Assembly: GCA_017624395.1 (NCBI GenBank)
Contig: JAGANE010000198.1
Location: forward strand, 1-34,027
DNA from: Clostridia bacterium
GTDB lineage: Bacteria > Bacillota > Clostridia > Oscillospirales > CAG-272
Direction: 5' to 3'
Length of the DNA: 34,027 nucleotides
Shown here: positions 1 to 6,592 of the stretch, one piece after another
Numbering within the stretch: position 1 is the first letter of the stretch
Layout: every line of letters starts with the position of its first letter
Translations under genes and position numbers: made by a program
Notes under the pieces: model-generated
What the model saw: only the letters and a program-made list of their open reading frames with translations
What the model was told of the DNA's origin: nothing
Database searches by the model: none

Positions 1-2
1 AC

Positions 3-119
3 GGGAAGATCATGGGCGCGGTGACGCACGTCCTGATCAACGACCCCACCACGGGGTACGGCATCTTTGTGGAGAATATGCTCGCCGCAGTCAATCTTCC
101 TATGGCGAGGGTGTCTTAA
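3..119 (+). CDS. C-terminal end of an unrecognised protein (partial)
   Basis: An open frame enters from the left edge and ends at a TAA at 117-119, giving the last 38 residues of a protein that starts outside the window. The fragment runs from GKIMGAVTHVL through NDPTTGYGIFVENML to the C-terminus. I do not recognise the family from so short a piece. The frame is supported by sensible composition and by the palindrome and intergenic DNA that follow the stop. It is the only plus-strand gene in the first 1.8 kb, so it belongs to whatever lies to the left rather than to the toxin-antitoxin operon. Confidence 0.5.
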   Translation, partial: GKIMGAVTHVLINDPTTGYGIFVENMLAAVNLPMARVS

Positions 120-128
120 TCGCGCTCT

Positions 129-155
129 GTAGGGGCGACCGCTGGTCGCCCCTAC
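129..155. repeat. REP-like GC-rich palindrome
   Basis: A perfect 12-base inverted repeat (GTAGGGGCGACC, then its complement) closes on a three-base loop, GCT. It lies 9 bases after the stop of the partial gene. There is no T-run directly after it on the plus strand (CGGCGAAACACAAAA), so it is a poor intrinsic terminator. GC-rich palindromes of this kind resemble dispersed intergenic repeats that I recall from gut Clostridia; that likeness is from memory and was not tested here. It could protect the 3' end of the upstream transcript. Confidence 0.6.
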
Positions 156-167
156 CGGCGAAACACA

Positions 168-233
168 AAATTAAATAAAAAATGTTGTCCCTATTTGAAC
201 ACACTCCGCGAGAAAGTTTAAATAGGGACAACA
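168..233 (-). terminator. Intrinsic terminator of the phd-doc operon
   Basis: Bases 183-200 and 216-233 form an 18-pair stem with a single G-T pair and a 15-base loop. Read on the minus strand, the stem is followed by a T-rich stretch (ATTTTTTATTTAATTTT), as expected of a Rho-independent terminator for the minus-strand gene ending at 278. The stem is unusually long. Confidence 0.75.
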
Positions 234-277
234 GCTTTTATAGAACACACTCCCATGTCCCGGATAGTGACGAAGAT

Positions 278-883
278 TTATTTGCTTATCAACCAAGTTA
301 TAAAAAGACTTCCAAAAACCAAAATGCAGAGGGCTGCAAGAAAAATCATTTCCCATGTAAAGCGTCCTTTACCGCAAAAACGTTCCTTGTACTCATACTT
401 TGGGTGTAATGCATAGCGAAAAGCATCCGTAATGGTATTTTGACATACCTTTTCGATAGGGCTATTTTCTGCCTTTTTCAGGATTCTTCGTATCTGCTTC
501 TCCATTCTGGATAGAATCTTATTTTCACGAAAAATGATTTGTCGAGGTTCTTCCCCAATATGCGGTCTTACAACCATTTTAAGTGTAAAAGCATATTCTC
601 GACAGTCCACGCGGCAATGCAATTTTTTATCCGTCGGACAAATCGTAAGGATCAAATAGTGGTATTGATTCTTTTTGTAGTTGTATCCGTATTTCTTCTC
701 TTTTTTATGATCCAGCGCACGTTCTACAGAACTCAAAATCACACTCCCATTATATCCCGTGGATCTCTCAAACACGGCTGATTCAAAATATCGCTTCGAA
801 AGCAATACTTTCAACCCTTTGGTTGCAAGCTCAGGAGAATATTTGTCAATTAAAGACTGTGCTTTTTCTTTTAATTCCTTCAT
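278..883 (-). CDS. Hypothetical protein with a C-terminal membrane anchor
   Basis: This 201-residue protein matches no family I recognise. Residues 1-170 are hydrophilic and rich in Lys, Arg and Tyr, with a basic helical stretch around residues 120-140. Residues 178-197 form one hydrophobic helix (IFLAALCILVFGSLFITWLI), so it is probably tail-anchored with its bulk in the cytoplasm. The ATG follows an AAGGGGG ribosome site. It starts 29 bases after the doc stop, with no promoter or terminator between, so it is probably the third gene of the phd-doc operon. It is more AT-rich than the metabolic genes in the window, which fits a mobile toxin-antitoxin cargo. Any link to toxin function is inferred from position only. 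Confidence 0.7.
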   Translation of the reverse strand: MKELKEKAQSLIDKYSPELATKGLKVLLSKRYFESAVFERSTGYNGSVILSSVERALDHKKEKKYGYNYKKNQYHYLILTICPTDKKLHCRVDCREYAFTLKMVVRPHIGEEPRQIIFRENKILSRMEKQIRRILKKAENSPIEKVCQNTITDAFRYALHPKYEYKERFCGKGRFTWEMIFLAALCILVFGSLFITWLISK

Positions 884-912
884 TCAAAAAATCCCCCTTC
901 GTAGTTATGGCA

Positions 913-1290
913 TTACCTTTCATTCTCCAAAATCCAATCCAACAGCTCCTGATATTTCATCTCTCCAGCCGCGACGGCGAGACCGACACGTGCGACCTCG
1001 GCGTTGGTGGGGCGGAGCTTGATGCCGTTGGTTTCAAGGAATGTGAGAAGAACGTACATACCGATCCTCTTGTTTCCGTCCACAAAAGCATGGTTGGAGA
1101 TCAGCGCAAAGCCGAGCCGCGCGCCCTTTTCCTGCTTTGTGGGATATAGTTCTTTGCAGTCAAAGGTAGCAAATGCCGATTCAAGCGCGCTGTTGAGAAG
1201 CGCAATATCGCGCACGTTTGGATCTCCACCCGTTTCTTCGGTGATGAGCTTGTGCAAAAGCAGCACCTTTTCTTGACTGAATTTAATCAT
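913..1290 (-). CDS. doc: Fic/Doc family toxin
   Basis: This 125-residue protein carries the Fic-domain motif HAFVDGNKR at residues 67-75. Doc-type toxins inactivate elongation factor Tu by phosphorylation, whereas canonical Fic enzymes AMPylate. Like Doc, it lacks the second arginine of the canonical Fic motif (Met at that place), but it keeps DGN where P1 Doc has DAN. Its length is typical for Doc. I chose the ATG at 1288-1290 (MIKFSQ) because TAAGGAG lies six bases upstream; an upstream TTG at 1311 would overlap the antitoxin gene and lacks such a site. The gene begins 10 bases after the antitoxin stop. The target is inferred from the family, not shown here. Confidence 0.9.
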   Translation of the reverse strand: MIKFSQEKVLLLHKLITEETGGDPNVRDIALLNSALESAFATFDCKELYPTKQEKGARLGFALISNHAFVDGNKRIGMYVLLTFLETNGIKLRPTNAEVARVGLAVAAGEMKYQELLDWILENER

Positions 1291-1300
1291 ACTTTGCTCC

Positions 1301-1543
1301 TTACTTCGCAAGCTCCTCGAATGCAGGGCGATAAAGCTTTAAAATACGTGCCGCCACAAAATCGATCTTTTCGTCGTCGGTCATTTCTATTGTGGTATCC
1401 TGCTCGATGTCCACCAATTTATATTTGGGCTTGTTGTTTTTAAAGATATAAAGCTCACCGTGCTTGTCGGTCATTCTCGCACCACGTGAAAAATTTTGAT
1501 TTGCCTCAGAGATTGAAACGATCTGCTGGGTGTTCAAATTCAT
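1301..1543 (-). CDS. phd: Phd/YefM-type antitoxin
   Basis: This 80-residue protein has the N-terminal signature of Phd-like antitoxins: a short beta strand, then SISEANQNFSR (residues 10-20), which forms the DNA-binding dimer. The C-terminal part (residues 45-80) is charged and probably wraps the Fic-domain toxin encoded just downstream. ATG at 1541-1543 follows GGAGG with eight bases of spacing. Phd proteins usually repress their own operon, with the toxin as co-repressor. An inverted repeat over the -35 box upstream is the obvious operator candidate. Assignment is firm for family and partner. Confidence 0.9.
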   Translation of the reverse strand: MNLNTQQIVSISEANQNFSRGARMTDKHGELYIFKNNKPKYKLVDIEQDTTIEMTDDEKIDFVAARILKLYRPAFEELAK

Positions 1544-1574
1544 GATAAATACCTCCGTTTGAGATTACACTATT

Positions 1575-1603
1575 ATTATACATAAATTTTAGGATATTGT
1601 CAA
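1575..1603 (-). promoter_or_regulatory. Sigma-A promoter of phd-doc
   Basis: On the minus strand, TTGACA (1598-1603) and TATAAT (1575-1580) are separated by exactly 17 bases. This is a perfect consensus promoter, 31 bases upstream of the phd start codon. Such strength is expected for a promoter held down by autorepression. Confidence 0.85.
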
Positions 1604-1609
1604 CCTAAA
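1588..1609. promoter_or_regulatory. Candidate Phd operator
   Basis: TTTAGG (1588-1593) and CCTAAA (1604-1609) form an inverted repeat with a 10-base spacer that contains most of the -35 hexamer of the phd promoter. Two half-sites one helical turn apart across a promoter are typical of a dimeric repressor site. That Phd binds here is inferred. Confidence 0.45.
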
Positions 1610-1742
1610 TTAAACATTTTTATAAATTTTCCATACAGTTTTTTCATCATGCTTGCCCAAACTGATAGGCGGCGTTGCAATGCTCCAAAATGGGAGGCTT
1701 GCGGATCCATTTGACAAGCAAGCACAAAAAAGAAAAATGCTC

Positions 1743-1771
1743 TTTACACCGACGGAAAAATATGTTATAAT
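1743..1771 (+). promoter_or_regulatory. Sigma-A promoter of the MBL-fold gene
   Basis: TTTACA (1743-1748) and TATAAT (1766-1771) are separated by 17 bases, 40 bases upstream of the start codon at 1812. Confidence 0.75.
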
Positions 1772-1811
1772 AGGAATTGAAATCTAACGATGTTTTTGGG
1801 GGGAAGAATTG

Positions 1812-2528
1812 ATGCCTGCCGCATTTGCAAAAGTGAATGAATTTCTTTATCGCTTGGATATTCCGTTTGACCATTTGTACACGGCTGTTTTTCTGGTTTT
1901 GGACGAGGAGCCGATCCTGATCGACAGTGCGACCACACAAGCCGATGTGCGGGATAAGATTCTTCCCGCGCTTGCCGCCATGGGCATTGATGGGGGCAAG
2001 CATCTCGTTACCCACCGCCACGGAGATCACAGCGGAGGAACGCCGTTTCTGCTTGCCGCTCGACCTCTTTTCAAGCAGATCACACTGAAGGCAGGTGCCT
2101 CCTTGGGCAATCTTGAGGCGATCCCGCTTGGCGGATATACGGAGGATTCTATGGGTTATCTGGATCGGCGTACGGGAACACTGCTCTGTGGAGACGCTTT
2201 CCAATTTTACGGTGTTGGCAAATACGGATGCGGCATTGCGGATGCCGCAATGTATGAAAGCACTCTTACGCGTGCTTGCGAGCTGCCGATCTGTTCCATC
2301 ATCCCCTCGCACGATTTTATTGGCGGCGGTCTTGCCGCAACAGGCAAAGAGGAGGTTGATGCTTTTCTGACCTCGGCGCGTGAAAAATGGGAGGAGATCA
2401 AGGCGTTTGTTCTTCCTTTTCCCACCGATGACGATCCCTTTTCGGTGGTTGCCGCATGGAAGGAGCAGTATCCCACTCTCCCGCCACTCCCGAGCATGAC
2501 GGTTCGGTCAATACGGAAAAATATTTAA
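1812..2528 (+). CDS. MBL-fold metallo-hydrolase
   Basis: This 238-residue cytoplasmic protein has the metallo-beta-lactamase fold. The metal site THRHGDHSGG is at residues 67-76 (H68, H70, D72, H73). A later GDAF strand supplies a bridging aspartate, and IPSHDF near residue 163 gives the last histidine. The fold covers thioesterases, lactonases, glyoxalase II and nucleases, and nothing in the sequence fixes the substrate. The ATG at 1812 is preferred over the adjacent TTG because a GGGGGAAG ribosome site is well spaced from it. The gene has its own promoter and terminator, so it is a single-gene transcript unrelated to the phd-doc operon on the other strand. Confidence 0.85.
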   Translation: MPAAFAKVNEFLYRLDIPFDHLYTAVFLVLDEEPILIDSATTQADVRDKILPALAAMGIDGGKHLVTHRHGDHSGGTPFLLAARPLFKQITLKAGASLGNLEAIPLGGYTEDSMGYLDRRTGTLLCGDAFQFYGVGKYGCGIADAAMYESTLTRACELPICSIIPSHDFIGGGLAATGKEEVDAFLTSAREKWEEIKAFVLPFPTDDDPFSVVAAWKEQYPTLPPLPSMTVRSIRKNI

Positions 2529-2556
2529 TTTTTACATAAAAGCTTTTGATATCAAG

Positions 2557-2596
2557 AAAGCAACGTCATTCCAAAACGGTTTGACGTTGCTTTTTT
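2557..2596. terminator. Intrinsic terminator after the MBL gene
   Basis: AAAGCAACGTCA (2557-2568) pairs with TGACGTTGCTTT (2582-2593) and is followed by a T-run on the plus strand. The reverse strand also offers a short T tract, so it may serve the convergent sialidase transcript too. Confidence 0.85.
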
Positions 2597-2670
2597 ATGC
2601 CGATTTTTGTCTTTGAGAAGATCGTGAGGGCGTGTATTGTTCTTGCTTATTTTTTTGCAGAGCGTTGCGG

Positions 2671-3636
2671 TCAAGCTCCTATGGAGGGTGCCTTTTTGCG
2701 TTCAAAGCAAAGCTCAAACCTGCCCGCAGCGTTTATTTTTTCATAGAATAAAAACAGCTCGTCGCCAATAAGCGCAAGGTCGGAGTATCCTGCCGACTCC
2801 GAAACGGGGAGTGCGTGGCAGGTTGCAAAGCCATCGCGGGAGAGCTTGACGGTCAGATTTCTTCGTTTGCTTTCCGAGTCACAGTTGATATGATACACCG
2901 TTCCGTCGCGGTGCGTCATGCTTCCCATGCAAACGGGATCGGCAAGCGTGCTTGCAAAGCAAAGCTCTTTCCATCCTCCAATGCCGTCTGCGCTTTTTGC
3001 CAGAGCGCGTCGCCGTGGTTCTCCTTCGTGACGGATCGAGATCAAGATCTCATCCTCAGCAGTCACTGCCAATGCGCACTCGCTGGGATTGATCAGCGTT
3101 TCGGGGTAGATGACCTCACCCAAATGCCAGCTTGTGCCGCCGTCGTCGGAATAGAGCGTGGAAATGATGGACGGGTGGTGGCTTTTGGGATCCTCGCGAT
3201 CGCAGGCAAACCAAGCGGGGACCAACAAGCGCCCGTGGTGTAAAATGCCGTGCCCGGGACCGACCGCCACGACGTTGTAAAAGAAATGAACGTCGGCTTC
3301 AAAAGGGACTCTTTCGGCTTTTTCAAAGCTTTTTCCGTCGTCCGTGCTGATGCACTTCCAAAGCTCCCGATAATTTTTGCAGTAAAGAAAGATCAGCGTC
3401 TTACCGTTTACCAGCATGACGGGGTTGTTCATGGTGTTCCCCCCGCTTTCCAAGGTGAGAACGGATTCCCACGTTTCTCCAAGATCCTCACTGCGCCAGA
3501 CCTTGATGTCAATGTCTGCCCAGTCGCTCTGACTTCTGCGGCATTCGCAATATCGGAGCAGAGTACCCGTCTCTGTGGCAACGATACCGGGAATGCGATA
3601 ATCGGTATAGTCGTTTGCTTTTTTGGTTGTGGTCAT
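2671..3636 (-). CDS. Sialidase/neuraminidase-family glycoside hydrolase (GH33-like)
   Basis: This 321-residue six-bladed beta-propeller hydrolase has sialidase marks. YRIP is at residues 13-16 with the first triad arginine R14. DWADID (38-43) holds the likely acid/base aspartate. Asp-boxes lie at 49-56, 97-104 and 163-170. PSECAL supplies E186, SIRHE supplies R202, and GYSDL (283-287) supplies the nucleophile Y284. It has no signal peptide, so it should act in the cytoplasm on imported glycans. I chose the ATG at 3634-3636 because a GAGG site lies eight bases upstream; the in-frame ATG at 3681 has none. It follows the AraC-type regulator by 59 bases on the same strand, probably in one transcript. 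Family is firm; sialic acid as the sugar is likely, but other ulosonic acids are possible. Confidence 0.85.
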   Translation of the reverse strand: MTTTKKANDYTDYRIPGIVATETGTLLRYCECRRSQSDWADIDIKVWRSEDLGETWESVLTLESGGNTMNNPVMLVNGKTLIFLYCKNYRELWKCISTDDGKSFEKAERVPFEADVHFFYNVVAVGPGHGILHHGRLLVPAWFACDREDPKSHHPSIISTLYSDDGGTSWHLGEVIYPETLINPSECALAVTAEDEILISIRHEGEPRRRALAKSADGIGGWKELCFASTLADPVCMGSMTHRDGTVYHINCDSESKRRNLTVKLSRDGFATCHALPVSESAGYSDLALIGDELFLFYEKINAAGRFELCFERKKAPSIGA

Positions 3637-3695
3637 GATGGTTACCTCGTTGCAATTTTTATGAATAGAATGCTTTTTCATTTGATTGATCCAAT

Positions 3696-4469
3696 CTACT
3701 CGCCGTATTTTTTTCGGTATTCCGAGGGGAGCATGCCCACAACCTCCCGAAAGGCGCGGTGAAAGGTGTTCAGAGCGGAAAATCCGCAGGCAAAGGCGAT
3801 CTCCGAAATGCCAAGCTCCTTGCGCGAGATCAGCAATTGCTTGGCGTGATTGACACGGTAAAAGGCGACGAGGCGCGAAAAATGGATCCCCGTCAGGGTG
3901 TGCAGGCAGTGCGAAAGATATTTTTCATTGTACCCAAATCGGCTTGCAACTGCCCGCAGGCTCAGCGGCTCGGTGTAATGCTCGGAAATATAGGAGATGA
4001 CCTTTTGGTACAGTAGCGCATCGGGGTTATGCTCGGTTTCAAAGGTTGCGGTTTGCAAGGCTCTTGCACAAATCAGATTCAGCTGTCCGCTGATTTGGCA
4101 AAGGTCATCCTTGGAAAGCAGATAAAGGCTGTCAAGCAATGCTTCTATTCCGCAGGCATCGGTTGCCTTGGGAAGTAGCGACCGCCCCTCGGATGCCCGA
4201 AAGAACAGAGGAATAAAATCATTGGAAAACACCGCACAGATCACCGTTGCGCCCTCAAAGGAGTACTGATGGATGGCGTTGGGGGAGATCCATACAAATT
4301 GTCGGCTCTCCAGGGGGATCGTTCTGCCGTCCACGGTGACAACGCCCTCTCCCTCCTTGCAGTAGATCAATTCACTGTATTCATGGAGATGCGCGCTTAC
4401 CGTCCAACCGTAGTGAATGCGGCTGCGATAGACGTAATTCCCTCCAAAATTCTCATTTTGGTATTTCAA
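3696..4469 (-). CDS. AraC-family transcriptional regulator
   Basis: This 257-residue protein has an N-terminal cupin sensor domain (about residues 20-110; HLHEYSELIYC fits the usual cupin histidine strand) and a C-terminal pair of AraC helix-turn-helix motifs (about 160-255; LSLRAVASRFGYNEKYLS and ISEIAFACGFSALNTFHRAF). Regulators of this build sense sugars and usually activate neighbouring catabolic genes. Here those are the sialidase downstream and the divergent glycosidase operon. The start is a TTG at 4467-4469: the frame has a TGA two codons upstream, and an AGGTGA site is suitably placed. The gene ends in TAG, which shows that TAG is a normal stop in this genome. Confidence 0.9.
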   Translation of the reverse strand: MKYQNENFGGNYVYRSRIHYGWTVSAHLHEYSELIYCKEGEGVVTVDGRTIPLESRQFVWISPNAIHQYSFEGATVICAVFSNDFIPLFFRASEGRSLLPKATDACGIEALLDSLYLLSKDDLCQISGQLNLICARALQTATFETEHNPDALLYQKVISYISEHYTEPLSLRAVASRFGYNEKYLSHCLHTLTGIHFSRLVAFYRVNHAKQLLISRKELGISEIAFACGFSALNTFHRAFREVVGMLPSEYRKKYGE

Positions 4470-4495
4470 GCTTCATCACCTAACCTTTTGGATAT

Positions 4496-4524
4496 ATTAT
4501 AACCCAAATCGGATAGAAAGTCAA
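4496..4524 (-). promoter_or_regulatory. Sigma-A promoter of the AraC-sialidase transcript
   Basis: On the minus strand, TTGACT (4519-4524) and TATAAT (4496-4501) are spaced by 17 bases. It overlaps the region just upstream of the divergent promoter for the glycosidase operon. Confidence 0.8.
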
Positions 4525-4533
4525 GACAAAAAA

Positions 4534-4542
4534 TGCTATAAT
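4534..4542 (+). promoter_or_regulatory. Extended -10 promoter of the glycosidase/galactonate operon
   Basis: TGCTATAAT gives an extended -10 element, but no good -35 box lies 17 bases upstream. That is typical of a promoter needing an activator, here presumably the divergently encoded AraC protein. An ATAAT-GAT-ATTAT inverted repeat (4538-4550) overlaps the -10 box. Confidence 0.65.
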
Positions 4543-4572
4543 GATATTATCAAAAGTAAGGAGGCGAGCGAT

Positions 4573-5670
4573 ATGAGATGGACCTTGGAAAAAATTTGGG
4601 AGTGGTATGATGCACGTCCTTGGCTGCGCGGCTGCAATTATATGAGCGCGGATTGTGCCAACCGTGTGGATCAGTGGCAGGCGCTTGGCTTTGAGGAGCG
4701 CTTGGAAACGACCGAGCGCGAGCTTGCACTGATGCAAGAGACGGGCTTTAATACGGTGCGCCTGATTTTGGAGTTTGTGGTGTGGAAGGAGGAGCATGAC
4801 AGCTTTTTGGAACGGTTTGACCGTTATCTTTCTCTTTGCGCCAAATACGGCATCAGCTGCATGGTCACGCTTGCAAACGACTGTATGCCTCCCAAAAACG
4901 ACGGCTGGAAAATGCCGCAGGTGGGAGAGCAGAGCTATGATTGGGGCTACCACGGTGGCAGAAAGCGTTCTCAGCACGGTGTATGCACCGAGACCTCTCC
5001 GCACTTTTATCTGGACGATCCAATTTTGCGGGAGGAATATTTTGAGATGGTCAAGGAGATCGTCACACTGTACCGCGATGACGAGAGAGTTTGCATTTGG
5101 GACGTTTACAACGAGCCCGGAAACCGTATGCGCGACGCTTTGACACTCCCCAATCTTAAGAGGATGTTTGAGGTCGTCCGTGCCTGCAACCCCACACAGC
5201 CGCTGACCTGCGCGGTTTGGCGAATGAAGGGCGACGAAAGCATTCCTCTGCCCGAGGTGGAGCAATATGCGTTGGATCAATCGGATATTATTTCCTATCA
5301 TTGCTATAAGGAATATAATGAGCATATCAAGATCATTAAAAGATTAAAAAAAGAGGGCAGACCGATCCTGAACACCGAGTGGCTGGCGCGTTGCACGCAC
5401 AACGACGTTTTTTCGCTCTTTCCGCTCTTTTATTTGGAAAAGATCGGTTGCTACAATTGGGGCTTTGTGGCAGGAAAATATCAGACCTACGAGCCGTGGG
5501 AAAGCACTTGGACGCGTTATAACAACGGATCCGATACCGACGTGGATTTTACAAAGTGGTTTCACGATCTCTACCGTCCAAGCCATCACCCCTATGATCC
5601 CAAGGAGATCGAGGTGATCCGCCAATTTTGTTCCTTGGCGGATCGGGATGTCGCAAATGCGTCAAAATGA
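4573..5670 (+). CDS. GH5-like (clan A) glycoside hydrolase
   Basis: This 365-residue TIM-barrel glycosidase carries both clan-A catalytic glutamates: WDVYNEPG (residues 176-183) gives acid/base E181, and NTEW (267-270) gives nucleophile E269. NTVRL at 60-64 is another typical barrel strand. Relatives are commonly labelled cellulase or beta-xylanase, and the sequence does not fix the bond cut. There is no signal peptide, so it probably trims oligosaccharides in the cytoplasm. ATG follows AAGGAGG with eight bases of spacing. It opens a five-gene operon, and its TGA overlaps the ATG of the epimerase-like gene by four bases. Context suggests a galactose-containing substrate; this is inference. 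Confidence 0.85.
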   Translation: MRWTLEKIWEWYDARPWLRGCNYMSADCANRVDQWQALGFEERLETTERELALMQETGFNTVRLILEFVVWKEEHDSFLERFDRYLSLCAKYGISCMVTLANDCMPPKNDGWKMPQVGEQSYDWGYHGGRKRSQHGVCTETSPHFYLDDPILREEYFEMVKEIVTLYRDDERVCIWDVYNEPGNRMRDALTLPNLKRMFEVVRACNPTQPLTCAVWRMKGDESIPLPEVEQYALDQSDIISYHCYKEYNEHIKIIKRLKKEGRPILNTEWLARCTHNDVFSLFPLFYLEKIGCYNWGFVAGKYQTYEPWESTWTRYNNGSDTDVDFTKWFHDLYRPSHHPYDPKEIEVIRQFCSLADRDVANASK

Positions 5671-6590
5671 AAATGCTGCATACCATTGAAAATGAGGATT
5701 GGCTTGCAAAAATCGATTCGGCGCACGGCGCAAACTGTGTTGTGTTGCGGAACAAAAAGCACACCGCCGTACTGCTGCGGGAATTGCCCGACGACGGCAT
5801 TCCCGACAATCCTTATCTTTACGGCATGCCAATTCTGTTTCCCGTCAATCGCATTGAGGGGGGGACGTTTGAGTTTGAGGGAAGGAAGTATTCGTTTCCC
5901 ATCAATGAACCAAGGACGGGCTGTCATCTTCACGGGGAGCTTCACCGCCAGCCGTTTGCACTGACCGCACAAAGCACAAGTCGCGGTCAATATCGGTTTT
6001 GTGCCGCGGCGGGAGGATATCTGGGCTTTCCGCATGCATTTGAGATCCTTCAGGAATATGTCCTGCAATCGGACGGCTTTTATCACACGGTGACGGTGCG
6101 CAATCTGTCACAGCAAAATATGCCCGTGTTTCTTGGATTTCACACCACCTTTCAAACACTTCTGACGCAGGGGAGCCGTCCGCAGGACGTTTCTGTGTTT
6201 GCGGATATTTGCGAGGAATACGAAAGGAATATGGAGGTCAATTATTTGCCGACGGGGCGGATACTGCCGTTTGACGCTGTTTCCACCGCGTTGGCAAAAG
6301 GAGACTTCAAGCCCTTTGCGGAAAAGATCAGTCGTCATTATCGGGGGCGGGGAAGGATGACGATCACCGATGCAAAAAAAGGCATTCGCGTTGTGTACGA
6401 GCCCGATCAAAAATATGGATTTCGGTTGATCTTTAACGGCGGCGACGAGGGCTATATCTGTTTGGAGCCGCAAACCTGCCTTGCCAACTGTCAAAATGCC
6501 CCATTTGAGCAAATGGAGAGCGGATTTGATTTTTTGCGTGTTGGGGAGAGCAGGAGCTATCGCTCAAAAATTTATTTGGAGGAGCTTTGA
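5667..6590 (+). CDS. Aldose 1-epimerase-like protein (galactose mutarotase family)
   Basis: This 307-residue beta-sandwich protein belongs to the GalM superfamily, which interconverts alpha and beta anomers of free sugars. NRIEGGTFEFEGRKY (61-75), HLHG with H89, GFHTTF with H159, and CLEPQT with E267 match the conserved substrate and catalytic positions. The start is the ATG at 5667, which overlaps the upstream TGA in ATGA, so translation is probably coupled. An in-frame upstream start at 5628 would lie inside the glycosidase gene. In this operon it would supply the anomer preferred by a sugar dehydrogenase after glycosidase release. GalM relatives also include phosphosugar and glycan-binding members, so exact substrate is open. 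Confidence 0.85.
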   Translation: MKMLHTIENEDWLAKIDSAHGANCVVLRNKKHTAVLLRELPDDGIPDNPYLYGMPILFPVNRIEGGTFEFEGRKYSFPINEPRTGCHLHGELHRQPFALTAQSTSRGQYRFCAAAGGYLGFPHAFEILQEYVLQSDGFYHTVTVRNLSQQNMPVFLGFHTTFQTLLTQGSRPQDVSVFADICEEYERNMEVNYLPTGRILPFDAVSTALAKGDFKPFAEKISRHYRGRGRMTITDAKKGIRVVYEPDQKYGFRLIFNGGDEGYICLEPQTCLANCQNAPFEQMESGFDFLRVGESRSYRSKIYLEEL

Positions 6591-6592
6591 TC

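Noticed and set aside
182..409. Plus-strand small open frame of 75 codons
   Set aside because: It overlaps the terminator hairpin and the 3' end of the minus-strand membrane protein gene, and has no ribosome site.
1647..2312. Minus-strand open frame of 221 codons opposite the MBL gene
   Set aside because: The plus-strand frame has the metal-binding motif, a promoter, a ribosome site and a terminator; the reverse frame has none.
3637..3681. Longer sialidase starting at the ATG at 3681
   Set aside because: No ribosome site precedes it, while the ATG at 3636 has one and starts close to the conserved YRIP strand.
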